Source of the DNA: an uncultured Alphaproteobacteria bacterium
GTDB taxonomy: Bacteria; Pseudomonadota; Alphaproteobacteria; HIMB59
Length of the DNA stretch: 64,000 nucleotides
NCBI GenBank assembly: GCA_902557145.1
Contig: CACDYZ010000001.1
Location: 1-64,000, forward strand
Direction: 5' to 3'
A program made the translations under genes and the position numbers. How positions within the stretch are numbered: the first letter of the stretch is position 1; each line of letters begins with the position of its first letter. Positions 28,329 through 35,997 of this stretch are shown in pieces. The notes under the pieces were generated by a model, which did not search any database, was not told the DNA's origin, and saw nothing but the letters and a program-made list of their open reading frames with translations.

Positions 28329-29760
28329 ACTCAGAGAGTATTTTAAGAATTATTATGTCTTAAATGATGTCAGTGGAGTTTTATTTTGGGATAATGCCAC
28401 TAATTTACCAAAAAAAAGTATCGACTCTAGATCAGAGCAAATGTCTATTTTATCTAAATTTACTGACACAATATTTAGGGGTGAGGAGGTTCAAGAAGAG
28501 ATAGAAAAAGCTGAAAATACAAAATTGACTGAAACAGATAGTAAGTGTTTAAAATTAATGAAGACTATTATCATAAAAGAAAATGCTATTGATCCAGATT
28601 TAAAATCTTTACTGATTAAAAAAAAATTAACTTGTGAACATTCATGGAGAGAAGCTCGAACAAAAAATGATTGCTCAATAATTGAAAAAGACTTCAATGA
28701 TTTATTAGAATTAGTACATGAAGAGGCGAGTCAATTATCTTATGCTACTAACTTAACACCTTATGACTCTCTAATTTCAAAATATGACATAGACTATGAC
28801 TCAGTAAAGATTGACGAAGTTTTCTCTATTATTGATAAAGAAATAATACCTAAGTATAAAAATATACAAAAAATTAAATCTCCTTATATTTATAAATCGG
28901 ATATTTCTGATAAAAAAATAATAAAAGAGATAAAAATAAAATTACAACAACTCAACTTTGATTTTGACAGAGGAAGAATTGACCAATCTCATCATCCGTT
29001 TTGTGGAGGTGCCACAAATGATGTGCGTATAACAACAAGGTTTGAAGAAAATATATTAGAGTCCTTATCAGCTTTGTTTCATGAGACAGGTCATGGTGTA
29101 TATGAGCAAAATCGACCAATTCAATACCTTTACGAGCCATTGGGTCAATCTCGGAGTTTAAGTGTGCATGAAAGTCAATCTCTCTTCTTTGAAAATCATA
29201 TCTTTAAATCGCAGACTTATTTTAAAATTATTAATACCATTTTTGATAACTCTAAAGATTTGGAAAAATCATTTTTAGAGCACTACCACACTGTTAGAAT
29301 TAACCCAATCAGAGTTAGTGCTGACGAATTTTCTTATCCAATTCATGTATTTATTAGATATCAAATTGAGAAGGAAATATTCAAAAATAAAATTAAATTT
29401 AAAGACATAAAAGATTTATGGAATAAGAAATACCTAGATCATTTAGAAATAGATCTAATCTCAGACTCAGAAGGAGTACTACAAGATATTCATTGGTATG
29501 AGGGAATATTTGGTTATTTTCCTACTTACGCTCTTGGTGCAATGATAGCCTCTCAAATCAAATATAATTGTCCTTTGTTTGACATTTTTTTGAAAAACCC
29601 TGATGAAGAAAATATTAAGCAATTAGTTATATGGTTAAATAATAATATTCATCAAAAAGCCTCTTTATATTCTTCTGATGAAATGTTACAAAACATTTCT
29701 GGTGAAAAACTAAATTCAAAATATTATTTAGAGCATTTGGTTGGTAGATTTGTTAAATGA
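28321..29760 (+). CDS. Carboxypeptidase Taq (M32 family metallopeptidase)
   Basis: This is a zinc carboxypeptidase of family M32, cytoplasmic, releasing C-terminal amino acids. At 479 residues it is near usual length. The zinc motif HETGH is at 254-258, with the downstream family motifs SLSVHESQS near 279 and the RVSADEFSYPIH segment near 335. It sits between SURF1 and thrC with short overlaps (8 bp and 4 bp). Its presence within the oxidase-thrC run is not an obvious functional link. Confidence 0.95.
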   Translation: MNKLREYFKNYYVLNDVSGVLFWDNATNLPKKSIDSRSEQMSILSKFTDTIFRGEEVQEEIEKAENTKLTETDSKCLKLMKTIIIKENAIDPDLKSLLIKKKLTCEHSWREARTKNDCSIIEKDFNDLLELVHEEASQLSYATNLTPYDSLISKYDIDYDSVKIDEVFSIIDKEIIPKYKNIQKIKSPYIYKSDISDKKIIKEIKIKLQQLNFDFDRGRIDQSHHPFCGGATNDVRITTRFEENILESLSALFHETGHGVYEQNRPIQYLYEPLGQSRSLSVHESQSLFFENHIFKSQTYFKIINTIFDNSKDLEKSFLEHYHTVRINPIRVSADEFSYPIHVFIRYQIEKEIFKNKIKFKDIKDLWNKKYLDHLEIDLISDSEGVLQDIHWYEGIFGYFPTYALGAMIASQIKYNCPLFDIFLKNPDEENIKQLVIWLNNNIHQKASLYSSDEMLQNISGEKLNSKYYLEHLVGRFVK

Positions 29761-31109
29761 AATATATAAGCACAAGGAATAACAAAACTGATTTTTCTGC
29801 TGAACAGGTTTTAAATTATGGCCTAGCACCAGATGGAGGACTCTTTATTCCAAAAGAAATTCCAAAATTCAGCATTGATCAAATTAATGCACTTAAAGGA
29901 AAAAATTATTTTGATATAGCAAATTTTATTCTATCACCTTTTTTATTAGATTTATTTGATTCTAAAACAATTAATAAGATAATTCACGAGGCCTATAGTA
30001 AATTTGATCAAGAAATCGTCTCAGTATCAAATATAGGAGACAATGAATTATTAAATTTATTTCATGGTCCTACATTAGCTTTTAAAGATTATGCTATGTG
30101 CCTGTTGGCAAAAATATATGAGTACTATTTAAAAAAAGTAGATAAAAAATTATTATTAATTGGCGCAACTTCTGGAGACACTGGTTCTGCAGCGATACAA
30201 GCTTTTAAAGGTATTGATAACATTAGTATTTTTATACTTCATCCTCATAATTCCACATCTCTTTTTCAAAGAAAACAAATGACTACAAGTGGAGCAAATA
30301 ATGTTTTCAATATAGCCTTAAATGGAAGTTTTGATGATTGTCAAAATTTAGTAAAAAAACTTTTTAAAGATAAAAATTTAAATGAAACCTTTAGTTTTAC
30401 TGCTGTGAATTCAATTAATTGGTTCAGGGTATTACCACAATCTATCTATTATGCTTGGTCATATCTAAATTGTAATATTGATAACTTTGTAGTGCCAAGT
30501 GGAAATTTTGGAAATATATATTCTGCTTATTTACTCAAGTCTATGGGATTTCCTATAAATAAATTAATTGTTGCAACAAATGAGAATAATATCTTACATC
30601 GAATTATAAGTAATAATGATCTACATCTCTATAATGTTGTAAAAACTAATAGCCCTAGCATGGATATAACTATATCAAGTAATTTCGAAAGGCTCTTAGC
30701 TGAGTTTCTTGGACCAGAATCAACTAAAGAACTTTTTCAAAATATTCCAAATAATGAACATAATAAAAAATTAGATAGCTCTATACATAATTTATTATCA
30801 GAGAATTTTTTATCAGAAAATGCAACCTCTGAAGAAGTTGAAAATCAAATTAAAAATACCTATGAAAATTACAATATTTTATTAGACCCTCACACGGCAG
30901 TAGGTGTAGTATGTGCTGAGAAATTAAATCTTAAAAAAGTAATGTGTTTAGCCTGCGCTCATCCTGTAAAGTTTCAAGAAACTGTTCAAAAAGTATTGGG
31001 CAATAACATCAACTACAATAAAAATATAGAATTTTTAAATAAAGAAAAATTTGAAATTTTAGATAATAATTTCGAAGCGTTGGGAGATTACATTAAATTA
31101 AATGCCTAA
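29757..31109 (+). CDS. thrC: Threonine synthase
   Basis: ThrC converts O-phosphohomoserine to threonine with pyridoxal phosphate. At 450 residues it is the long form. It starts with the family-typical YISTRN and ADGG-type segment (LAPDGGLFIPKEIP). The PLP lysine is in HGPTLAFKDYAM near residue 110, and the phosphate-binding region GATSGDTGSAA follows. Homoserine kinase (thrB), its upstream partner, lies nearby on the other strand. It overlaps M32 by 4 bp (ATGA) and the M16 peptidase gene by 8 bp. Confidence 0.97.
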   Translation: MKYISTRNNKTDFSAEQVLNYGLAPDGGLFIPKEIPKFSIDQINALKGKNYFDIANFILSPFLLDLFDSKTINKIIHEAYSKFDQEIVSVSNIGDNELLNLFHGPTLAFKDYAMCLLAKIYEYYLKKVDKKLLLIGATSGDTGSAAIQAFKGIDNISIFILHPHNSTSLFQRKQMTTSGANNVFNIALNGSFDDCQNLVKKLFKDKNLNETFSFTAVNSINWFRVLPQSIYYAWSYLNCNIDNFVVPSGNFGNIYSAYLLKSMGFPINKLIVATNENNILHRIISNNDLHLYNVVKTNSPSMDITISSNFERLLAEFLGPESTKELFQNIPNNEHNKKLDSSIHNLLSENFLSENATSEEVENQIKNTYENYNILLDPHTAVGVVCAEKLNLKKVMCLACAHPVKFQETVQKVLGNNINYNKNIEFLNKEKFEILDNNFEALGDYIKLNA

Positions 31110-32355
31110 TATTCATAAATTAAATAATGGGATGACGCTCATAACCGACCATGTGGATACCGTAGAAACAGTTAGTGTGGGTATGTGGAATAAGGTAGGG
31201 GCTAGAAATGAACGTAAAGAGATTAATGGTGTCGCACATTTATTGGAACATATGGCTTTTAAAGGAACTAAAAATAGATCTGCAGCTCAAATAGCGAAAG
31301 AAGTAGAACTGGTAGGAAATTCTCACAATGCATATACATCAAGAGAAATCACTGCCTACTACATGAGTGGCTTAAAAGAAAACGTTGAATTATCAATAGA
31401 CGTTATCAGTGACATATTACAATTTTCAACTTTCGATTCTAAAGAACTTGATAAAGAAAGAGGTGTGATACTTCAAGAAATTGGAATGTATGCCGATGAA
31501 CCAGACAGTATTGTGGGTGATAAATTCGATGAGTTAGCATATCCAGATCAACCCATGGGAAGATCAATTCTAGGTACTGCTGATATTATTAAGTCCATAT
31601 CAAGAGATCAAGTAGAGGGTTTTATGAAAGGTTTTTACAATCCTAAAAAAATGGTTTTTTCAGTATCTGGAAATTTTGAAGAGGAAAAAGTCATTAAACT
31701 TGTTGAAGATAAATTTCAAGACCTACCTCAAGGCAACGACGATTATATTCCTAAATCATCATATTCAGGTGGGGAATACCGAGAGGAGAAAAATTTAGAG
31801 CAGGTTAAATTATTACTTGGTTTTGAGGGAGTAGATATTCACTCTGATCTATATTATGCTACAAGAGTCTACTCAACACTTCTTGGATCAGGCATGTCTT
31901 CAAGACTATTCCAAGAAATTCGTGAAAAAAGAGGTTTAGTTTATAGTATTTATAGTAGTGGTGATTTTTTTTCTGACTCAGGTATTTTTTATGTCTATGC
32001 AGGAACCGGTCAAAAGGAAGTAAAAGAATTAATCCCTGTCCTTTGTGATCAATTAAATATTGATGCCACTACCTTTACACAAGAGGAATTAACGAAGACT
32101 AAAGCAAAATTTAAAGTAGGTATCCTAAAAGGAGAGGAGAGCATTTCCTCAAGGTGTAGATCTAATGCATCTAATTATCTAATGCATAATAAGATTAGGT
32201 CTCCTGAGGAGTTTATTTCAAAAATTGACTCTGTCCAATTAGAGGATCTTGAAAAGGCCAGAAAGAATATACTTGACTCAAATTTAACAGTTTCATCCAT
32301 AGGGCCCATTGAGCACCTTGAAACTGCCGATTTAATTAAACGAAGACTCAGTTAG
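31102..32355 (+). CDS. M16-family processing peptidase
   Basis: This 417-residue zinc peptidase is related to the mitochondrial processing peptidase beta subunit. The inverted zinc motif HLLEH lies at residues 46-50 within NGVAHLLEHMAFKGT, and the distal glutamate region KERGVILQEIGM is near 127. It is cytoplasmic or unattached, as no signal is visible. The position after thrC is conserved in alphaproteobacteria. Its natural substrate is not evident. The 3' end overlaps convergent rnhA by 24 bp. Confidence 0.95.
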   Translation: MPNIHKLNNGMTLITDHVDTVETVSVGMWNKVGARNERKEINGVAHLLEHMAFKGTKNRSAAQIAKEVELVGNSHNAYTSREITAYYMSGLKENVELSIDVISDILQFSTFDSKELDKERGVILQEIGMYADEPDSIVGDKFDELAYPDQPMGRSILGTADIIKSISRDQVEGFMKGFYNPKKMVFSVSGNFEEEKVIKLVEDKFQDLPQGNDDYIPKSSYSGGEYREEKNLEQVKLLLGFEGVDIHSDLYYATRVYSTLLGSGMSSRLFQEIREKRGLVYSIYSSGDFFSDSGIFYVYAGTGQKEVKELIPVLCDQLNIDATTFTQEELTKTKAKFKVGILKGEESISSRCRSNASNYLMHNKIRSPEEFISKIDSVQLEDLEKARKNILDSNLTVSSIGPIEHLETADLIKRRLS

Positions 32356-32775
32356 AGTTTCAGCTGCTTGTCTAGCAAGTTGATCAACTTGGTTATTAAA
32401 CTTATCGACATTATGTGCCTTCACCCAACTCCAAATTATATTTTTACTTAAGTTTAGTTTATCTAATCTTTCCCAAAGTTCTCTATTTTTAACTGCCTTT
32501 TTAGTCGATGTCTTCCAGTTATTTCCTTTCCAGTTGAGTATCCAATTGGTTATACCCTGTCTTACATAATTACTATCAGTATTTAGATTTATGTCGTTAT
32601 ATTTATCAAGAAATTCTATTGCCTTAATTGCTGCCATTAGTTCCATTTGATTATTTGTAGTATTTCTTTCAAAACCAGCTCTGTAGCTAATATCTTTTTC
32701 ATTGATAACAACAAATGCCCAACCACCATTACCAGGATTACCAAGACAAGAGCCGTCTGTGTATACTTTAATCAA
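32332..32775 (-). CDS. rnhA: Ribonuclease HI
   Basis: RNase HI removes RNA from RNA-DNA hybrids. The 147-residue protein has the four acidic catalytic residues in VYTDGSCLGNPG, NQMELMAAI, LNTDSNYV and NNQVDQLARQAA. The length is standard. It overlaps thrB by 4 bp (ATGA), the usual thrB-rnhA pairing. It is the last gene of the long minus-strand run from dciA. Confidence 0.97.
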   Translation of the reverse strand: MIKVYTDGSCLGNPGNGGWAFVVINEKDISYRAGFERNTTNNQMELMAAIKAIEFLDKYNDINLNTDSNYVRQGITNWILNWKGNNWKTSTKKAVKNRELWERLDKLNLSKNIIWSWVKAHNVDKFNNQVDQLARQAAETLTESSFN

Positions 32776-33713
32776 AAAAAGTCCTGTAAATTATTTTTTT
32801 CATGAAATTTAAATATTTCAAAAAATTCTAAAGGGTTTTTATGTTTAACATTACCTTCAACATTAAAATTTAAGTCATAGATTCTTGTTAAGAAAAAACG
32901 AATAGCACTTACTTTTAAGTAAAAATTAAAATTATTTTTTTCTTCAATAGTTAATTCATATTCTTTTTCATATGATCTTAAGAAATTTTTGAAATCCTCT
33001 TCTTGAAATTGGTTATTAAAAAAAAACCATGCATTTACAAATGTTGCCAAATCATAAATTACAGTGTCTGTACAAGAAAAAAAGAAGTCGATAAATCCTG
33101 AAACTTCATTATCAATAAAAAATATATTATCTTTGAACAAATCTGCATGAATATTAATTCTTCTTAAATTTTTTGGAAAACCATCACTCAATTTATTAAT
33201 ATTGCTCAAAATATATTTATATTCACTTAGATTTATTTTTGATTCCTTTTGCGAAAATTGATTAGTTATGAGTTTCCATGAGGGTAATAACATCATGTTT
33301 TCTCTAAACAGTTCCTTGTTATCTCCTGATTGATGTAATTTCGCAATCGATTTTCCTAATGAAACCAGTTGCGCCTGATTGGGTCTTATTACTGGTTTGC
33401 CTTCAATAAAACTATAAATACAGCAAGATCTCCCTTTAACTTTAAATAAGTTTTCATTATTCAATGACAAACTTAGGGGGCAAGACACTCCATTGTCATG
33501 AAATAATTTCATCAAATTATTAAAATATGGTAGGTCCTCTTCTTTGGTTCTTTTTTCAAACAGAGTTAATATAAATTTTTTCTCATTATCTAAATGTACT
33601 AAATAATTTGTGTTTTCTACACCTTCTTTTATACCCTCAAAATTTGTTATTTTCCCAATAGGGAGGAACAGTTCTTGTGCCTCAGAAAGAGATATTTGAG
33701 TATAAACTGCCAT
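32772..33713 (-). CDS. thrB: Homoserine kinase (APH-fold, ThrB type)
   Basis: This ThrB belongs to the aminoglycoside-phosphotransferase-like fold used by alphaproteobacteria and phosphorylates homoserine for threonine synthesis. At 313 residues it contains GVENTNYLVH near residue 31, the catalytic-loop INIHADLFKDNIFF near 185, and GFIDFFFSCTD (metal-binding Asp) near 205. A 71-bp spacer separates it from atpF, so it may have its own promoter. It acts directly before ThrC, encoded in the adjacent plus-strand block. Confidence 0.94.
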   Translation of the reverse strand: MAVYTQISLSEAQELFLPIGKITNFEGIKEGVENTNYLVHLDNEKKFILTLFEKRTKEEDLPYFNNLMKLFHDNGVSCPLSLSLNNENLFKVKGRSCCIYSFIEGKPVIRPNQAQLVSLGKSIAKLHQSGDNKELFRENMMLLPSWKLITNQFSQKESKINLSEYKYILSNINKLSDGFPKNLRRINIHADLFKDNIFFIDNEVSGFIDFFFSCTDTVIYDLATFVNAWFFFNNQFQEEDFKNFLRSYEKEYELTIEEKNNFNFYLKVSAIRFFLTRIYDLNFNVEGNVKHKNPLEFFEIFKFHEKNNLQDFF

Positions 33714-33784
33714 TAGTATTTAACTTTAATGATAAAAATCTGATTGAAAAGATACTTATGATAAGTCTGCGAGATTTTATGTTA

Positions 33785-34270
33785 TTAGTTGATTGATTTA
33801 AGATCAGCAACGCTTTTGTTAAGCATTCTTGCTTTATTATCATCTGATATTTCAGAGAAATAATTAAAAATTAATTTATTAAGCTCAATTGAAGCTTGAT
33901 TTTTTATTGATTGTACAGCAGATAGCTCTATTTGTTTTATTCTGTCAATTGAATTTTTTTCTTTTGATTGAATAGTTAGAGTAGTTTTATCAATTATATT
34001 TTTTGAGATAGACTCAGACTGTTTTTTTGCATTTACAATAATTTCATCAATCTTATTTGATAAATCCTCTGTTTGTTTTTCTGCATCTTTTAATTTAGCT
34101 TCAGCTTCCGTAAAAGACTCTAAAGATTTATTGATATTTTCTTTTATTTCAGCAATTTTTGAGTCCAAGCCACCAATCATCATACTTTTAAATGGCTTAA
34201 TCATTAAAATTATAAATGTGATAAAAGAGATTAATAACCAAAACTTAGGATCTTGAAATAAATAGCTCAT
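33785..34270 (-). CDS. atpF: F0F1 ATP synthase subunit b
   Basis: Subunit b forms half of the peripheral stalk together with b'. The 161-residue protein has an N-terminal transmembrane helix (about residues 10-30) and a long charged amphipathic helix, the standard layout for the family. It is the last of the F0 genes here and abuts b' (overlap of one base). F1 genes are not in the window, matching the split ATP synthase loci of alphaproteobacteria. Confidence 0.9.
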   Translation of the reverse strand: MSYLFQDPKFWLLISFITFIILMIKPFKSMMIGGLDSKIAEIKENINKSLESFTEAEAKLKDAEKQTEDLSNKIDEIIVNAKKQSESISKNIIDKTTLTIQSKEKNSIDRIKQIELSAVQSIKNQASIELNKLIFNYFSEISDDNKARMLNKSVADLKSIN

Positions 34271-34728
34271 TATAAATTTATATTTCCTTTTTCTATGTTG
34301 GTTACTTTCGAGATAAAGTCTGTAGCTGAGTCTTTTAATTGAGTGTTTAACTCAGATAAAGCATCTTCCTTTTCTTTCTGTACTCTAGACTCGGTGAGCT
34401 TAATTTCTTGCTGGATCTTTTCCTCAGTCGCTTTAAGTAACCTCTCGCTTTCATGCAAAGCTTCATCTTTAGCATCATTTATTATCTGTGATGCTTGGTT
34501 CTTAGCTTCAGTAAGTTTTGCCTCATAGTTTTCAATTATTGACTCAGCTTTTTTGATTAATTCATCTTGTTTCGAGATATGTGATCTAACAAAATCATCT
34601 CTTTTGTTCAAAAAAGCTCTAATTTTAGGGAGTGTTATGTATGTTAGTACTGAAAACAGTATTACAAAAAATACACCCAGCCAAAAAAGCTGAGAAATAA
34701 AAAATTCTACTTGCTCTAATTGAGGCAT
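34270..34728 (-). CDS. atpG: F0F1 ATP synthase subunit b'
   Basis: This is the second, divergent b-type stalk subunit typical of alphaproteobacteria and phototrophs. The 152-residue protein has the membrane helix preceded by LPQLEQVEFFISQLFWL-type sequence, then TLPKIRAFLNKRDDFV and a long alternating Lys/Glu/Ala helix. It lies between atpE and atpF. An AAGGAG sequence occurs 12 nt upstream of its start. Confidence 0.92.
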   Translation of the reverse strand: MPQLEQVEFFISQLFWLGVFFVILFSVLTYITLPKIRAFLNKRDDFVRSHISKQDELIKKAESIIENYEAKLTEAKNQASQIINDAKDEALHESERLLKATEEKIQQEIKLTESRVQKEKEDALSELNTQLKDSATDFISKVTNIEKGNINL

Positions 34729-34744
34729 AAGTTACTCAATCTCC

Positions 34745-34972
34745 TTAGGAAAATAATATTACTAAGGCTATAACTAATGCGAATAAAGCAATAGCTTCAA
34801 CAAGGGCAAAACCCAACATTGTCATGGTAAAGACTTCATTTCTTGCAGCTGGGTTTCTTCCAACAGCTGTAATAAATGCAGCAAAAACATTACCAATACC
34901 AATACCAGCACCGATCACACCAATCACGGCTAAACCTGCACCTAAATATTTAAGTCCTTCAACTAGTTCCAT
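34745..34972 (-). CDS. atpE: F0F1 ATP synthase subunit c
   Basis: Subunit c forms the proton-driven rotor ring. The 75-residue hairpin has helix 1 with GAGIGIGNVF, polar loop GRNPAARNE, and helix 2 with the proton-carrying Glu59 in ALVEAIALFA. I see no sodium-binding signature, so proton coupling is likely. The gene is preceded by a perfect Shine-Dalgarno, the strongest I saw in this window, fitting the high copy number of c per complex. Confidence 0.98.
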   Translation of the reverse strand: MELVEGLKYLGAGLAVIGVIGAGIGIGNVFAAFITAVGRNPAARNEVFTMTMLGFALVEAIALFALVIALVILFS

Positions 34973-34977
34973 ATTTA

Positions 34978-34983
34978 CCTCCT
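34978..34983 (-). promoter_or_regulatory. Perfect Shine-Dalgarno of atpE
   Basis: AGGAGG on the minus strand lies 5 nt before the atpE ATG. Most neighbouring genes lack any Shine-Dalgarno, so this points to selectively high translation of subunit c. Confidence 0.8.
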
Positions 34984-34992
34984 TATGTACAT

Positions 34993-35745
34993 CTAGTGTA
35001 AGTGTAAAGCGTCGTTAATATACAAACATGTTAATATCGCAAAGACATATGCTTGCAAAAATGCTATCAGTATTTCTAAACCTGTTAAGGCAATTATAAA
35101 TACTAATGGCAGAATTCCAAAAATTCCTAAAGCAGATACAAAACCTGCAAAAACTTTTAATAAAGTATGACCAGCAAGCATATTAGCAAAGAGTCGAACA
35201 GATAAACTTATTGGTCTAGATAAGTAAGAAATTATCTCTATTGGTATAAGGAGAGGGAGCATATAAATAGGTAAACCAGGAATTACAAAGAAGCTAAAAA
35301 ACTTCACCCCATGTTTTACAAAACCTAAAATAGTGACAAAAATAAAAACACCCATGGCAAGTGCAAGTGTAACAATAATATGGCTAGTAAAGGTAAAACT
35401 ATAGGGGATCATTCCAAAAAGATTACCAAAGAGAATGAACATAAATAAAGTAAATACTAAGGAAAAGTACTTCTTCCCCTCTTTACCAACTGTGTCATTT
35501 AGCAAACTATTAATAAAACTAAAACCTAGTTCTGCTGCAACTTGCATCCTAGACGGGTAAAGATCACTTACAGAATTTGTTTTTTTTGATTTTAAAAAAG
35601 GTGCAGTAAAGAATATCAGTATAAATGCAGTCGTTACAGTCATCCATAAAGCCGAATTGGTAAATGAAATATCTAAACCAAACAGATTTATGTCTATTAT
35701 TGGTTGAATTTCAAACTGTTTAAGGGGACTTTCGCCTTTGGCCAT
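34993..35745 (-). CDS. atpB: F0F1 ATP synthase subunit a
   Basis: Subunit a forms the proton half-channels next to the c ring. The 250-residue polytopic protein contains the essential arginine in SVRLFANMLAGH and the C-terminal QAYVFAILTCLYINDALH motif. It lies between atpI and atpE, 20 bp upstream of atpE. The length and order are standard for an alphaproteobacterial F0 operon. Confidence 0.98.
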   Translation of the reverse strand: MAKGESPLKQFEIQPIIDINLFGLDISFTNSALWMTVTTAFILIFFTAPFLKSKKTNSVSDLYPSRMQVAAELGFSFINSLLNDTVGKEGKKYFSLVFTLFMFILFGNLFGMIPYSFTFTSHIIVTLALAMGVFIFVTILGFVKHGVKFFSFFVIPGLPIYMLPLLIPIEIISYLSRPISLSVRLFANMLAGHTLLKVFAGFVSALGIFGILPLVFIIALTGLEILIAFLQAYVFAILTCLYINDALHLH

Positions 35746-35763
35746 GAAGGTAATAAAACAGAT

Positions 35764-35997
35764 TTATTTGGGATTTTCTATGCGACGTATAAGCCTGTAA
35801 ATATTCAGCAAACCAGCAAAAAAACCCAGTATTATCAATGTTATTAACCCAATGGGTTTGCTGTCAAACATCTTATCTATCAGCAAACCTATAATAACAG
35901 AAACTATTAAGGCACCTAATAACTCTGTTGAGATTCTATATGCAAAGCTAAGACCTTGCATCTTTGGTTTTTTGTCAGGCTCTTCATTATTGTCCAT
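35764..35997 (-). CDS. atpI: AtpI/AtpZ-type ATP synthase accessory protein
   Basis: This 77-residue protein has two transmembrane helices and a polar N-terminus (DNNEEPDKKPK). The motif AYRISTELLGALIVSVIIGLLIDK matches the small AtpI-type protein that precedes atpB in alphaproteobacterial F0 operons and assists rotor assembly or Mg supply. Its ATG shares one base with the smc stop (TAATG), so it appears translationally coupled to smc. Confidence 0.88.
   Translation of the reverse strand: MDNNEEPDKKPKMQGLSFAYRISTELLGALIVSVIIGLLIDKMFDSKPIGLITLIILGFFAGLLNIYRLIRRIENPK

Noticed and set aside
28321-29760. M32 peptidase as a recently acquired insert in the oxidase-thrC run
   Set aside because: Base use looks like the neighbours and overlaps on both sides are tight; no sign of transfer.
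33754-33766. ACTTAT-G-ATAAGT inverted repeat before thrB
   Set aside because: Six-bp AT-rich arms are expected by chance; no promoter logic seen beyond location.
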